Below are positions 1 to 7,626 of a stretch of 15,939 nt of DNA, piece by piece. How positions within the stretch are numbered: position 1 is the stretch's first letter; every line of letters begins with the position of its first letter. The notes beneath the pieces were generated by a model. The model had not been told where the DNA came from, did not search any database, and worked only from the letters and a program-made list of their open reading frames with translations. Position numbers and translations under genes: made by a program. The stretch comes from UBA1715 sp045599365 (lineage in GTDB: Bacteria > Bacteroidota > Bacteroidia > Bacteroidales > UBA1715): assembly GCA_045599365.1 (NCBI GenBank), contig JAZRVS010000117.1, forward strand, positions 1 through 15,939, read 5' to 3'.

Positions 1-10
1 AACAATAAAA

Positions 11-670
11 TCGCTTATTGTTTTAAGCGAAATAATTACAAAATCGCTTATTGTGTTAGGCGAAATAATTGTATAATCGCTTATTGTTTTAAGCGAAATA
101 ATTACAAAATCGCTTATTGTGTTAGGCGAAATAATTGTATAATCGCTTATTGTATTAAGTGAAATGACTGCGAAATCGCTTATTGTATTAAGCGAAGTAG
201 TTATAGAATCGCTTATTGTGTTAAGTGAAATGATTGTAAAATCGCTTATTATTTTAAGTGAAATAGTTGTAAAATCGCTTGTTGTATTAAGTGAAATAAT
301 TATAAAATCGCTTATTGTATTAAGCGAAATAATTACAAAATCGCTTATTGTGTTAGGCGAAATAATTGTATAATCGCTTATTGTATTAAGCGAAATAATT
401 ACAAAATCGCTTATTGTTTTAGGCGAAATAATTGTATAATCGCTTGTTGAATTAAGTGAAATAACTGCAAAATCGCTTATTGTATTAAGCGAAATAGTTA
501 TGGAATCGCTTATTGTATTAAGTGAAATAATTATAAAATCGCTTATTGTATTAAGTGAAATAATTATGAAAACGCTTGTTGTATTAAGCGAAATAGTTAT
601 AGAATCGCTTATTGTATTAAGTGAAATAATTACAAAATCGCTTATTGCATTAAGCGAAAAAATTATAAAA
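11..670. repeat. Tandem array of twenty 33-bp hairpin-forming units
   Basis: Twenty complete units follow one another with an exact 33-bp period and no indels, each starting at TCGCTT (11, 44, 77 and so on to 638). Only the unit at 572 departs from that start, with ACGCTT. Each unit holds TCGCTT, an 8-nt loop, then AAGCGA or a variant (AAGTGA, AGGCGA), followed by a 13-nt AT-rich linker that is also conserved, so this is not a CRISPR. The 6-bp arms can pair in every unit except 572, where one pair is lost. Bases 1-10 may be a degenerate earlier unit, so the left end of the array may lie outside the window. Because 33 is a multiple of three and the unit lacks stops in one frame, it reads as an 11-residue peptide repeat (KSLIVLSEIIT-like). 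In-frame TAA codons in four units, and an equally open reverse-strand frame without a start codon, argue against coding. Function unknown. Confidence 0.95.
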
Positions 671-694
671 TCGCTTGTTGTTTTAAGCGATTTT
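667..694. promoter_or_regulatory. Terminal palindrome of the array, candidate operator
   Basis: The twenty-first, partial unit differs from the others: its right arm continues into TTTT, giving a perfect 10-bp inverted repeat (AAAATCGCTT, 8-nt loop, AAGCGATTTT). It covers the presumed -33 region of the ATPase promoter and ends two bases before the -7 box, a placement typical of an operator. A protein recognising TCGCTT-N8-AAGCGA would also find weaker half-matched sites along the whole array. That regulatory role is inference. Confidence 0.5.
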
Positions 695-703
695 GTATAT
701 TTG
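675..703 (+). promoter_or_regulatory. Bacteroidota-type promoter of the ATPase gene
   Basis: An exact TAnnTTTG box (TATATTTG, 696-703) lies 18 bp after TTG (675-677), matching the -33/-7 layout known for Bacteroidota. A second TTG at 678-680 would give a 15-bp spacer. The implied leader before the ATG at 720 is very short. The -33 element lies inside the terminal hairpin unit of the 33-bp array. Confidence 0.6.
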
Positions 704-719
704 CAAAAATAATACGGTT

Positions 720-1916
720 ATGGAAACACTATTTAAGAAACACGTAATGTTGTTATCGCAAACACAAACAGAACTTGTGCGCAATTGTATTAACAATATT
801 AATTGGGAGTCTCAGTTGGTTGCTATAAAAGGTTCTCGAGGAATAGGGAAGACAACGCTTATTCGCCAATATATAAAACAAAAATATGGTGTGGAACCTG
901 GTGAAGCACTATATTGTATGATGGATAGTATTTATTTTACCTATCATTCTTTACTTGATTTAGCGGAACGATTTACTTTAATGGGTGGAAAACATCTTTT
1001 TCTTGATGAAGTACATAAGTATCCAACTTGGAGTAAAGAGTTGAAGGAAATTTATGATTTATATCCCGATTTGAAGGTTACGTTTAGTGGTTCGTCTCTT
1101 ATACAAATTCTTAATGCTGATGCCGATTTATCTCGTCGTGTATTGTCTTATACGATGCAAGGTCTTTCTTTTCGGGAATTTTTACGCTTTTATAAAAATC
1201 TTGATTTTCAAAGCTTTAGACTTGATGATATTTTGCTAAATGCAGATACCATTTGTCAAAGTGTATGTGAAAAATGTCGTCCACAAAAGTTATTTGAGGA
1301 ATATTTGCGTGTGGGATTCTATCCATTTTATGATGGAAATGCTGAAGAATATTATAGTAGAATAGAAAATGTGATTTCTTTTATTATTGATCAAGAAATG
1401 ACATTGTTTTGTGGAATTGAACCTGCGTATACAAGAAAGTTAAAGGCATTGTTGTTGTTCCTTGCTGAAAATACGCCTTTTGACGTGAATATAGCAAAAC
1501 TTTCAACTTATTTAGAAATAAATAAAAATACAGTCTTGGCTTATTTAAATAATTTGCAAAAAGCAGAATTACTTACATTGCTTTATTCTGATAATCTTTC
1601 TGTTACAAAAATGCAAAAGCCAGATAAGATATATATTAACAACACCAATAGTATGTATGCTTTATCTATACAGAATAGTATCGGAACTGTTCGTGAGTGT
1701 TTTGTTGTAAATCAATTGTCTGTAAATCATAGCGTTGAATATGGTAAAAAAGTTGGCGATTTTCGTGTTGATAGAAAATATACATTTGAAGTTGGTGGCG
1801 AAGGAAAGTCTTTTGTTCAAATTGCAAATGTTCCCAATTCGTACATTCTTGCGGACAATTTGGAAATTCCTATAGGTAAGAAACTTCCTCTTTGGATTAT
1901 GGGATTTTTGTATTAA
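720..1916 (+). CDS. Orphan AAA_14/DUF4143-type ATPase
   Basis: The 398-residue product is a P-loop ATPase. Walker A is GSRGIGKTT at residues 38-46 and Walker B is HLFLDEVHK at 92-100 (D96, E97). A sensor-like TFSGSS follows at 121-126. Residues about 240-290 look like a winged helix (INKNTVLAYLNNLQKAELL), and the C-terminus carries the nuclease-like DUF4143 layout (E326, D347, FEVGG at 356-360) ending in LWIMGFLY. In this family the usual catalytic lysine position often reads GG, so nuclease activity is doubtful. Family members are common and multicopy in Bacteroidota, and their role is poorly defined. The ATG at 720 is preferred over an upstream ATG at 693 because the latter precedes or overlaps the -7 box and adds nine unlikely residues. 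The gene stands alone between the hairpin array and convergent cysE, bracketed by 28-bp identical repeats. Confidence 0.85.
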   Translation: METLFKKHVMLLSQTQTELVRNCINNINWESQLVAIKGSRGIGKTTLIRQYIKQKYGVEPGEALYCMMDSIYFTYHSLLDLAERFTLMGGKHLFLDEVHKYPTWSKELKEIYDLYPDLKVTFSGSSLIQILNADADLSRRVLSYTMQGLSFREFLRFYKNLDFQSFRLDDILLNADTICQSVCEKCRPQKLFEEYLRVGFYPFYDGNAEEYYSRIENVISFIIDQEMTLFCGIEPAYTRKLKALLLFLAENTPFDVNIAKLSTYLEINKNTVLAYLNNLQKAELLTLLYSDNLSVTKMQKPDKIYINNTNSMYALSIQNSIGTVRECFVVNQLSVNHSVEYGKKVGDFRVDRKYTFEVGGEGKSFVQIANVPNSYILADNLEIPIGKKLPLWIMGFLY

Positions 1917-1942
1917 TCGCTTGTTGTTTTAAGCGATTTTGT
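1915..1942. repeat. Downstream copy of the 28-bp terminal array repeat
   Basis: This stretch is identical over 28 bp to 669-696, the last unit of the upstream array. It begins inside the TAA stop codon of the ATPase (1914-1916). It contains an 8-bp perfect inverted repeat (AATCGCTT, 8-nt loop, AAGCGATT) followed by a T-rich run, so it could also act as a weak transcription terminator for the ATPase. With the upstream copy it forms direct repeats 1,246 bp apart, enclosing only the ATPase and its promoter box. Confidence 0.85.
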
Positions 1943-1973
1943 GTTTAATTATATTTGTTGTTGTTCTTGAGGG

Positions 1974-2852
1974 CTAATTCTTTTGTGAATACAATACTTT
2001 TGCATTTGCCTCTACATCGTGTGTTACCCATACATTAGCTCCAATCACAGAGCCTTTACCAATAGTTATTCTGCCAAGTAAAGTCGCGTTAGAGTAGATT
2101 ATTACATCGTCTTCAACTATTGGATGTCGCGGAATGCCTTTTATTGGATTTCCGTTTTCGTCAAGTGGGAAGTTCTTTGCTCCTAATGTAACTCCTTGAT
2201 ATAGTTGAACATGATTGCCAATTATACAGGTTGCTCCAATCACAACGCCAGTTCCGTGGTCAATGGTAAAATATTCACCGATTTGTGCTGCTGGGTGAAT
2301 GTCTATACCTGTTGCGGAATGTGCCATTTCTGTAATGATTCGAGGAATTAAAGGAACATTCAAAATCAGCAATTCGTGAGCTGTGCGGTAATGTAATAAT
2401 GTTTTTATTACTGGATAGCAAAAAATGATTTCGCCAAAAGATTTTGCTGCTGGGTCGCCGTTGTATGCTGCTTGAATGTCGAGTGACAACATGTGACGAA
2501 TATAGGGTAGTCGTTTTATAAATGCAACGACTATGTTTTCTGCTTTGTTTTGTGTTTCTTCGCTGTTTGTTTGTTCGCCGTCGAACATAAGTCCACGATA
2601 GATTTGCTGGGAGAGCATTGCATATAATTTGTCTACATTCACGCCAGTATAAAAACCGATGGTGTCAGTGCTTACAATGTCCTTTCCAAAGTAGCCAGGA
2701 AATATGATTTCTTGAATTGTTTCTACGATTTTTGCCAATGCATTCACTGATGGCATAGGCACATCACCATTTGATTTGTGATATACAAGATTGTATGATT
2801 CTGGAGCCGAAAGTTCCAAAATCGTTTGTAATATTTGTTGTCTATTGTTCAT
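1974..2852 (-). CDS. cysE: Serine O-acetyltransferase
   Basis: This enzyme transfers acetyl from acetyl-CoA to L-serine, giving O-acetylserine for cysteine synthesis in the cytoplasm. From the ATG at 2852 it is 292 residues. The helical N-terminal domain is followed, from about residue 182, by hexapeptide repeats of a left-handed beta-helix (GIDIHPAAQIG, IDHGTGVVIG, IGNHVQLYQGVTLG). Residues matching the E. coli CysE active site are visible: D133 in GDPAA, D184 in IDIHP, H199 in DHGTG and R242-H243 in PRHP. The C-terminal tail after the helix is short. An in-frame ATG 42 bases upstream would add a Lys-rich, unconserved 14 residues, so the internal start is preferred. The start lies inside the rnr 3' end with an 11-bp overlap, suggesting translational coupling. 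Members of this length are often also called EpsC-type. Confidence 0.92.
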   Translation of the reverse strand: MNNRQQILQTILELSAPESYNLVYHKSNGDVPMPSVNALAKIVETIQEIIFPGYFGKDIVSTDTIGFYTGVNVDKLYAMLSQQIYRGLMFDGEQTNSEETQNKAENIVVAFIKRLPYIRHMLSLDIQAAYNGDPAAKSFGEIIFCYPVIKTLLHYRTAHELLILNVPLIPRIITEMAHSATGIDIHPAAQIGEYFTIDHGTGVVIGATCIIGNHVQLYQGVTLGAKNFPLDENGNPIKGIPRHPIVEDDVIIYSNATLLGRITIGKGSVIGANVWVTHDVEANAKVLYSQKN

Positions 2853-5013
2853 TTTTGTTTGTTTCTTCTGTTTTGTCATCTGTAATAAGCACATAGTCCA
2901 ATTGACGTTTTATTAAATCTGCACGTGCAATCTTTATGGTTACACGGTCGCCCAATGTGTATTCGTTGTTTGTGTAACGTCCTCGTAAACAATAATTTCG
3001 TTCGTCAAAAATATACATATCATCGGTCAAGTCCCGAAGTGAGACCATTCCTTCGCAAAGATTTCCGTCAAGTTCGACGTAAAATCCCCATTCGGTAAGG
3101 CTGGTGATTGTTCCTTCAAAAATTTCGCCAACGTGATCTTTCATCCATTCAACTTGTTTGTATTTAATGGAAGCACGTTCAGCATTTGCAGCCAATTGCT
3201 CTCGCGACGATGCATGTTTGCAATATTCCTCGTATTCTTCTTCAGAAACGCTACTTTTCTTTTTTAAATAACGATCCAGTAAGCGATGTGCCATCATGTC
3301 TGGATAACGTCGAATAGGCGAGGTGAAATGGCAATAATAGTCAAATGCCAATCCGTAGTGTCCAATATTTTCGGTTGTATAGATTGCTTTTGCCATTGAA
3401 CGAACAGCTAATCCAGAGAAAATATCACATTCGGTTTTGCCTTTTAAATCGTCAAGTAACTTATTGATAGACTTAGATGTATTGATGCCACCTGAAGTAT
3501 TGATTTTATATCCAAATTTCTTAATAAAATTAGAGAAATCTTTCAATTTTATGTCGTCAGGGTTGTCGTGAACACGATATACAAATGTTGGTGTAGAACT
3601 TTGTTTTCCTACGTATTCGGCGACTTTTTTGTTTGCCAATAACATAAATTCCTCAATCAATTTGTTCGCGTCTTTTGACTCTTTGAAATATACGCCAGTT
3701 GGATGTCCGTCTTTGTCAAGACGGAATTTAACTTCGCGACGGTCGAATGAGATTGCACCTTTTTCGTAACGAGCAGCACGAAGTTTCTTGGCCAACATAT
3801 CCATTGTTTGAATTTCTTTAACCAAGTCGCCTTCGCCAGTTTCGATTATTTGTTGCGCTTCTTCGTAGGCAAAACGACGGTTGGAACGAATCAATGTGCG
3901 ACCAAACCATTGTTTTAGCACATTTGCATCTTTATCAAGTGTAAAGACGGCAGAGAATGTCAATTTATCCTCATTGGGACGAAGTGAGCAAACATTGTTC
4001 GATAATTTTTCTGGCAACATTGGAACTACGCGGTCAACCAAGTAAACCGAAGTTCCACGTTTTTGAGCTTCTTCCTCCAGTTTTGTGTCGGGACGGACGT
4101 AATATGTTACATCGGCAATGTGAACACCAATTTGGTAGGTTTCATCTTCCAAAAATTCAATAGACAATGCATCGTCAAAATCCTTTGCGTCAGCAGGGTC
4201 AATTGTAAATGTCAAAACATCACGGAAATCGCGTCTGTTTTTAATTTCGGAAGCAGGAATCTCGTCGGGGAGAGCATTGGCTTCGTCTTCAATTTCTTTA
4301 GAGAAACGATATGGTAAATCAAATTCTTCGAGAATTGCGTGCATTTCTGTTTCGTTGTTGCCAACATCACCAAGAACCTTTGTTACTTTCCCGATAGGAT
4401 TTTTTGCTTTTTTTGGCCATTCTGTGATTTGTACGACAACTTTTTGACCATTTTTAGCGTTCATGGCATCGTCGTTGTCAACAAAAATATCGTAAGGAAT
4501 GTAGCGTTTATCAACAATTACAAACGAATATTTCTTATTACGCTCAATAATGCCGACAAATTCACGTTTGCCCTCTTCTAAAATTTCAACAACTTCGCCT
4601 TCTAAACGGGACCGACGACCATGATTCGCGAACAGAGAAACTTTTACCAAATCGTTGTTTAGTGCGTGATTGAGATTAGGAGAGGCTATAAAGACATCTT
4701 CCTCGAGTTCTGGACTAACCACGTATGCGGTTCCGTATGGCGTTAGGTCAACGCGACCAGTTATGCTACCTCTGTTATTTGTGTGTTTTAAACGATATTT
4801 CCCGTTTTGACACGTCTCAATCTCTCCCTTTTCTACAAGGGTGTCAAGGTATTTTTGAGTAATAGTTAATCCTTCTTTGTTGTTAATTCCTATTTGTGTT
4901 GCAATTTGTTTGCAGTTTAATGGTTTTTTAGGCGATTTTCTAAAAACCGAAAGAATGTCTGAAGAAACTTCAGCGGCAGAAATTTTTTTATAATGTTCGT
5001 TTTTTCGTCCCAT
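2842..5013 (-). CDS. rnr: Ribonuclease R
   Basis: RNase R is a processive 3'-5' exoribonuclease that degrades structured RNA, including rRNA and mRNA decay intermediates. The 723-residue product has an N-terminal winged-helix region (about 15-75), cold-shock-like OB domains (about 80-220) and the RNB catalytic domain (about 258-590). A C-terminal S1 domain follows at about 635-710 (GEIFEGTITSLTEWGFYVEL). The metal-binding aspartates of the motif DPADAKDFDDA fall at 272, 278, 280 and 281, the spacing seen in E. coli RNase R and RNase II. The substrate-clamping tyrosine lies in DVTYYV (304/305). The C-terminus lacks the long lysine-rich tail of the E. coli enzyme. The ATG start begins MGRKNEHYKK. 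No exact TAnnTTTG box was seen for it in the 209-bp divergent gap. Its stop codon overlaps the start of cysE. Confidence 0.97.
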   Translation of the reverse strand: MGRKNEHYKKISAAEVSSDILSVFRKSPKKPLNCKQIATQIGINNKEGLTITQKYLDTLVEKGEIETCQNGKYRLKHTNNRGSITGRVDLTPYGTAYVVSPELEEDVFIASPNLNHALNNDLVKVSLFANHGRRSRLEGEVVEILEEGKREFVGIIERNKKYSFVIVDKRYIPYDIFVDNDDAMNAKNGQKVVVQITEWPKKAKNPIGKVTKVLGDVGNNETEMHAILEEFDLPYRFSKEIEDEANALPDEIPASEIKNRRDFRDVLTFTIDPADAKDFDDALSIEFLEDETYQIGVHIADVTYYVRPDTKLEEEAQKRGTSVYLVDRVVPMLPEKLSNNVCSLRPNEDKLTFSAVFTLDKDANVLKQWFGRTLIRSNRRFAYEEAQQIIETGEGDLVKEIQTMDMLAKKLRAARYEKGAISFDRREVKFRLDKDGHPTGVYFKESKDANKLIEEFMLLANKKVAEYVGKQSSTPTFVYRVHDNPDDIKLKDFSNFIKKFGYKINTSGGINTSKSINKLLDDLKGKTECDIFSGLAVRSMAKAIYTTENIGHYGLAFDYYCHFTSPIRRYPDMMAHRLLDRYLKKKSSVSEEEYEEYCKHASSREQLAANAERASIKYKQVEWMKDHVGEIFEGTITSLTEWGFYVELDGNLCEGMVSLRDLTDDMYIFDERNYCLRGRYTNNEYTLGDRVTIKIARADLIKRQLDYVLITDDKTEETNKNEQ

Positions 5014-5164
5014 AGTAGGTATAGTGTTTTATTAAAATTATTATTGTTCAAGTCTCTGTATTGAATCCAAATTGCTAAGTACAATAATACAAAAAATGCT
5101 TGTTTTATGAAATTTTCATGTGAAATAACTTATTAACATATATGTCTATTTTTTAACAATCGAA

Positions 5165-5193
5165 TTGGAATTTTATGGTATTTTATACATTTG
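5165..5193 (+). promoter_or_regulatory. Bacteroidota-type promoter of the exported protein gene
   Basis: TTG at 5165-5167 is followed after 18 bp by an exact TAnnTTTG box (TACATTTG, 5186-5193), the same spacing as at the ATPase gene. The ATG lies 29 bp downstream. It would also serve the pseudouridine synthase gene, which starts 6 bp after the first gene ends. Confidence 0.6.
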
Positions 5194-5222
5194 TTGAAGT
5201 GTGAAATCTATAAAATTAGAGT

Positions 5223-5969
5223 ATGAAGAATCTATTTAAATCAGTATTGCTATTTTGTTGTTTATTAATATTTTCAACTCTTTCTTTTTCTCAAGAAGAA
5301 AATGTTGAAATGATTCCAACGGATACAATTTTTTCTCCAGCGAAGTGTTTGCAAGAACATCGTTTTTTTATTTCGTCCAATATGCTTCAGTTTGCAACAG
5401 GGACAATCAATTTGAATGTTGAAACAAAAATTACGAAGTTTTTTTCTGTGAAACTTGGTGGTGGAACGATTGCGGGAACGAGAATTTTATTTAATGAAGC
5501 ACAACAACCATGTATTGCAGGGGGATTTTATGGTATGGTTGAGCCTCGTGTATATTTGAAAAAAGCTACAGAAAATTGTATGTTGCAGTATGGTATTAGT
5601 GTTGCGTATCGATATTGGAATTACACTGCCGAAAATCATTATATGTCAATAAATGATTTTAATACGGATTTTAATAATAATCATAAAGAGTTAACAGGTG
5701 ACGCCTTAATTGCTGCACGTAAAGCTGCATTAGATTCGTATAGAGATAATGAAGATTATAATGTGACGGATGATGATATATACCTCAAAGATGAGCAAAT
5801 AGAGCATTTGGGCGTTTTGTCGTTTTTTGGTAAAGCAAGTGTTGTTAGTGGACTTACAGCAGAAATGGCTGTCGGTGTTGGTCTTGGAACAAAAGCAGAC
5901 GATTTCTATTTTACACCAAATATTGAATTGTCTTTTGGGTGGACGTTCGGTAAAATAAAAAAAGAGTAG
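5223..5969 (+). CDS. Exported probable outer-membrane beta-barrel protein, function unknown
   Basis: The 248-residue product starts with a clear type I signal peptide: KNLFK, then a hydrophobic stretch to about residue 21, and a likely cut near SFS-QEE. No lipobox is in the right place. The mature part alternates polar and hydrophobic residues in strand-like segments (FFISSNMLQFATGTINLNVE, FFSVKLGGG, CMLQYGISVAYRYW). It ends with aromatic-rich strands (TPNIELSFGWTFG) as outer-membrane barrels do. The TGTINLNVE-type segment recalls DUF3575-like Bacteroidota barrels, but I cannot assign it firmly. An acidic, asparagine-rich insert lies around residues 140-190. The gene has its own promoter box and is followed after 6 bp by the pseudouridine synthase gene; no functional link between the two is evident. 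Confidence 0.75.
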   Translation: MKNLFKSVLLFCCLLIFSTLSFSQEENVEMIPTDTIFSPAKCLQEHRFFISSNMLQFATGTINLNVETKITKFFSVKLGGGTIAGTRILFNEAQQPCIAGGFYGMVEPRVYLKKATENCMLQYGISVAYRYWNYTAENHYMSINDFNTDFNNNHKELTGDALIAARKAALDSYRDNEDYNVTDDDIYLKDEQIEHLGVLSFFGKASVVSGLTAEMAVGVGLGTKADDFYFTPNIELSFGWTFGKIKKE

Positions 5970-5975
5970 AAGTTC

Positions 5976-7574
5976 GTGTTTCATTTCTTTGAAAAAGATA
6001 TATCGCAAATAGCTCTTCCAGAGAAGTTTACGTGTCCATTTTGTTATGAACCACATTTGTTGTCTATATTGGCAGCAAATCAGTTACAGCGTTATATTGC
6101 AACGCAAGAAAATTGGCTCGAAGAATTGCAAAATGGAAAAATGTTTGGTGTGTTGGTTGCTAAAAACAAACAAAAACAAATAGGTTTTGTTGCTGCTTTT
6201 TCAGGGCAAATACAAGGAAAAAATATTCACGAATATTTTGTACCTCCAGTATATGATTTAACGGCAGAAAATTGCTTTTTTAAGCAAGAAGACGCTGAAA
6301 TTACTCGTATAAACAGAGAAATTGAGCAGTTGGAACAAAATGAGTGTTTTTCTTTGTTTGAAAAACAATTATTACGCAACGATGAAAGAATATCATTAGA
6401 AAAGCAGAAGTTACAAGATTTCAAAAATAGGAGAGATGCGGTACGAAAAACCACGTCAGATGTGAATGTTTTAGAAAAGTTAATACGAGAGAGTCAGTTT
6501 CAAAAAGCAGAATATAAGCGTTTAATTAAAAGTTTAAATGAAGATTTACAAGTTATTAAAAGTGAATGTGATGTTGTTTTAGAAAAGGTGCGTGTTCTTC
6601 GAGAAAAAAGACATCGAATGTCAGGCGACTTGCAACGAAAAATTTTTGAACATTTTGTTTTCTTAAATGCGAATGGAGATGAAAAAAATGCGATAGAATT
6701 ATTTGGCGATGTGTTACCACCAGCTGGAGCTGGTGAATGTGCAGCACCAAGATTGTTGCAATATGCTTATAAGAATGATTTACAACCACTTGCAATGGCA
6801 GAGTTTTGGTGGGGAAACTCTCCTAAAGATCATATTCGTCGTCATGGGAATTATTATCGTGCTTGTAAACAAAAATGTGAGCCAATTTTGAATTTTATGT
6901 TACGAGGTTTGACTGTTGAGCCAAATCGTTTCTCTGAATCTTTTGATTTGAATTCTCAGATAGAAATTTTGTATGAAGATGATGCAATTGTTGTTGTTAA
7001 TAAACCAATAGATGTACTTTCTGTTCCGGGAAATATCCCACAACCATCAATATATAATTGGGCAAAAGAAATATATGGCGAGGTGTTTGTTGTTCATCGT
7101 TTGGATATGGCAACATCTGGAATATTGATTGTAGCCAAAACCATTGAAGCTTGTAAAAAACTTCAACGACAGTTTGAAAAGCGAGAGATTAAGAAAAAAT
7201 ATATTGCATTATTAGATGGTATTGTTCAAAAACAAACACGTGGAGTAATTTCGTTACCTTTGCGACCTGATTTTAATGAACGTCCAGTTCAAGTTGTTGA
7301 TTATGAAAGGGGTAAAGATTCTGTTACGAAATACGAAGTCTTGAGTAATGATGATAAAAAAACACTCGTCGCATTTTATCCGCAAACTGGTCGTACACAT
7401 CAATTACGGGTTCATTCTGCACATCAAGATGGATTGAATTGTCCTATAGTTGGAGATGGTTTATATGGGAAAAGTGCAGATAGATTATATCTTCACGCAA
7501 CAGAAATATCTTTTCATCATCCAATAACAAATGTGCAAATGACAATTCATTGTAATGTGGATTGGAAAATATGA
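5976..7574 (+). CDS. Long RluA-family pseudouridine synthase
   Basis: This enzyme isomerises uridine to pseudouridine in rRNA and/or tRNA. The C-terminal half (about 325-532) is the RluA catalytic domain: ILYEDDAIVVVNKP, then HRLDMATSG with catalytic Asp377, then GRTHQLRVH. The N-terminal half is a long extension. It begins FTCPFCYEPHLLSILAANQLQRY, runs through a charged coiled-coil region (about 105-225), and ends in a Cys-containing block (GAGECAAPRLLQYA, then ACKQKCEPIL near 305-313). This layout belongs to the long, roughly 530-560-residue RluA subfamily, whose members resemble the 23S U746/tRNA U32 enzymes; the target here is inferred. The GTG at 5976 is the start because the conserved N-terminus begins there and the next in-frame Met is about 55 residues in. 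It follows the upstream gene by 6 bp, probably as an operon. Confidence 0.9.
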   Translation: MFHFFEKDISQIALPEKFTCPFCYEPHLLSILAANQLQRYIATQENWLEELQNGKMFGVLVAKNKQKQIGFVAAFSGQIQGKNIHEYFVPPVYDLTAENCFFKQEDAEITRINREIEQLEQNECFSLFEKQLLRNDERISLEKQKLQDFKNRRDAVRKTTSDVNVLEKLIRESQFQKAEYKRLIKSLNEDLQVIKSECDVVLEKVRVLREKRHRMSGDLQRKIFEHFVFLNANGDEKNAIELFGDVLPPAGAGECAAPRLLQYAYKNDLQPLAMAEFWWGNSPKDHIRRHGNYYRACKQKCEPILNFMLRGLTVEPNRFSESFDLNSQIEILYEDDAIVVVNKPIDVLSVPGNIPQPSIYNWAKEIYGEVFVVHRLDMATSGILIVAKTIEACKKLQRQFEKREIKKKYIALLDGIVQKQTRGVISLPLRPDFNERPVQVVDYERGKDSVTKYEVLSNDDKKTLVAFYPQTGRTHQLRVHSAHQDGLNCPIVGDGLYGKSADRLYLHATEISFHHPITNVQMTIHCNVDWKI

Positions 7575-7578
7575 TTGT

Positions 7579-7610
7579 GAAAGATTATAAGGAAGTGTAT
7601 ACCATCTTTC
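7579..7610. terminator. Weak hairpin between convergent genes
   Basis: The 52-bp gap between the convergent pseudouridine synthase and uvrB stop codons holds a 7-bp inverted repeat (GAAAGAT / ATCTTTC) with an 18-nt loop. The long loop and the lack of a clean T-run make it a poor intrinsic terminator, so the call rests mainly on position. Confidence 0.25.
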
Positions 7611-7626
7611 TTTCAACTAGTAAACA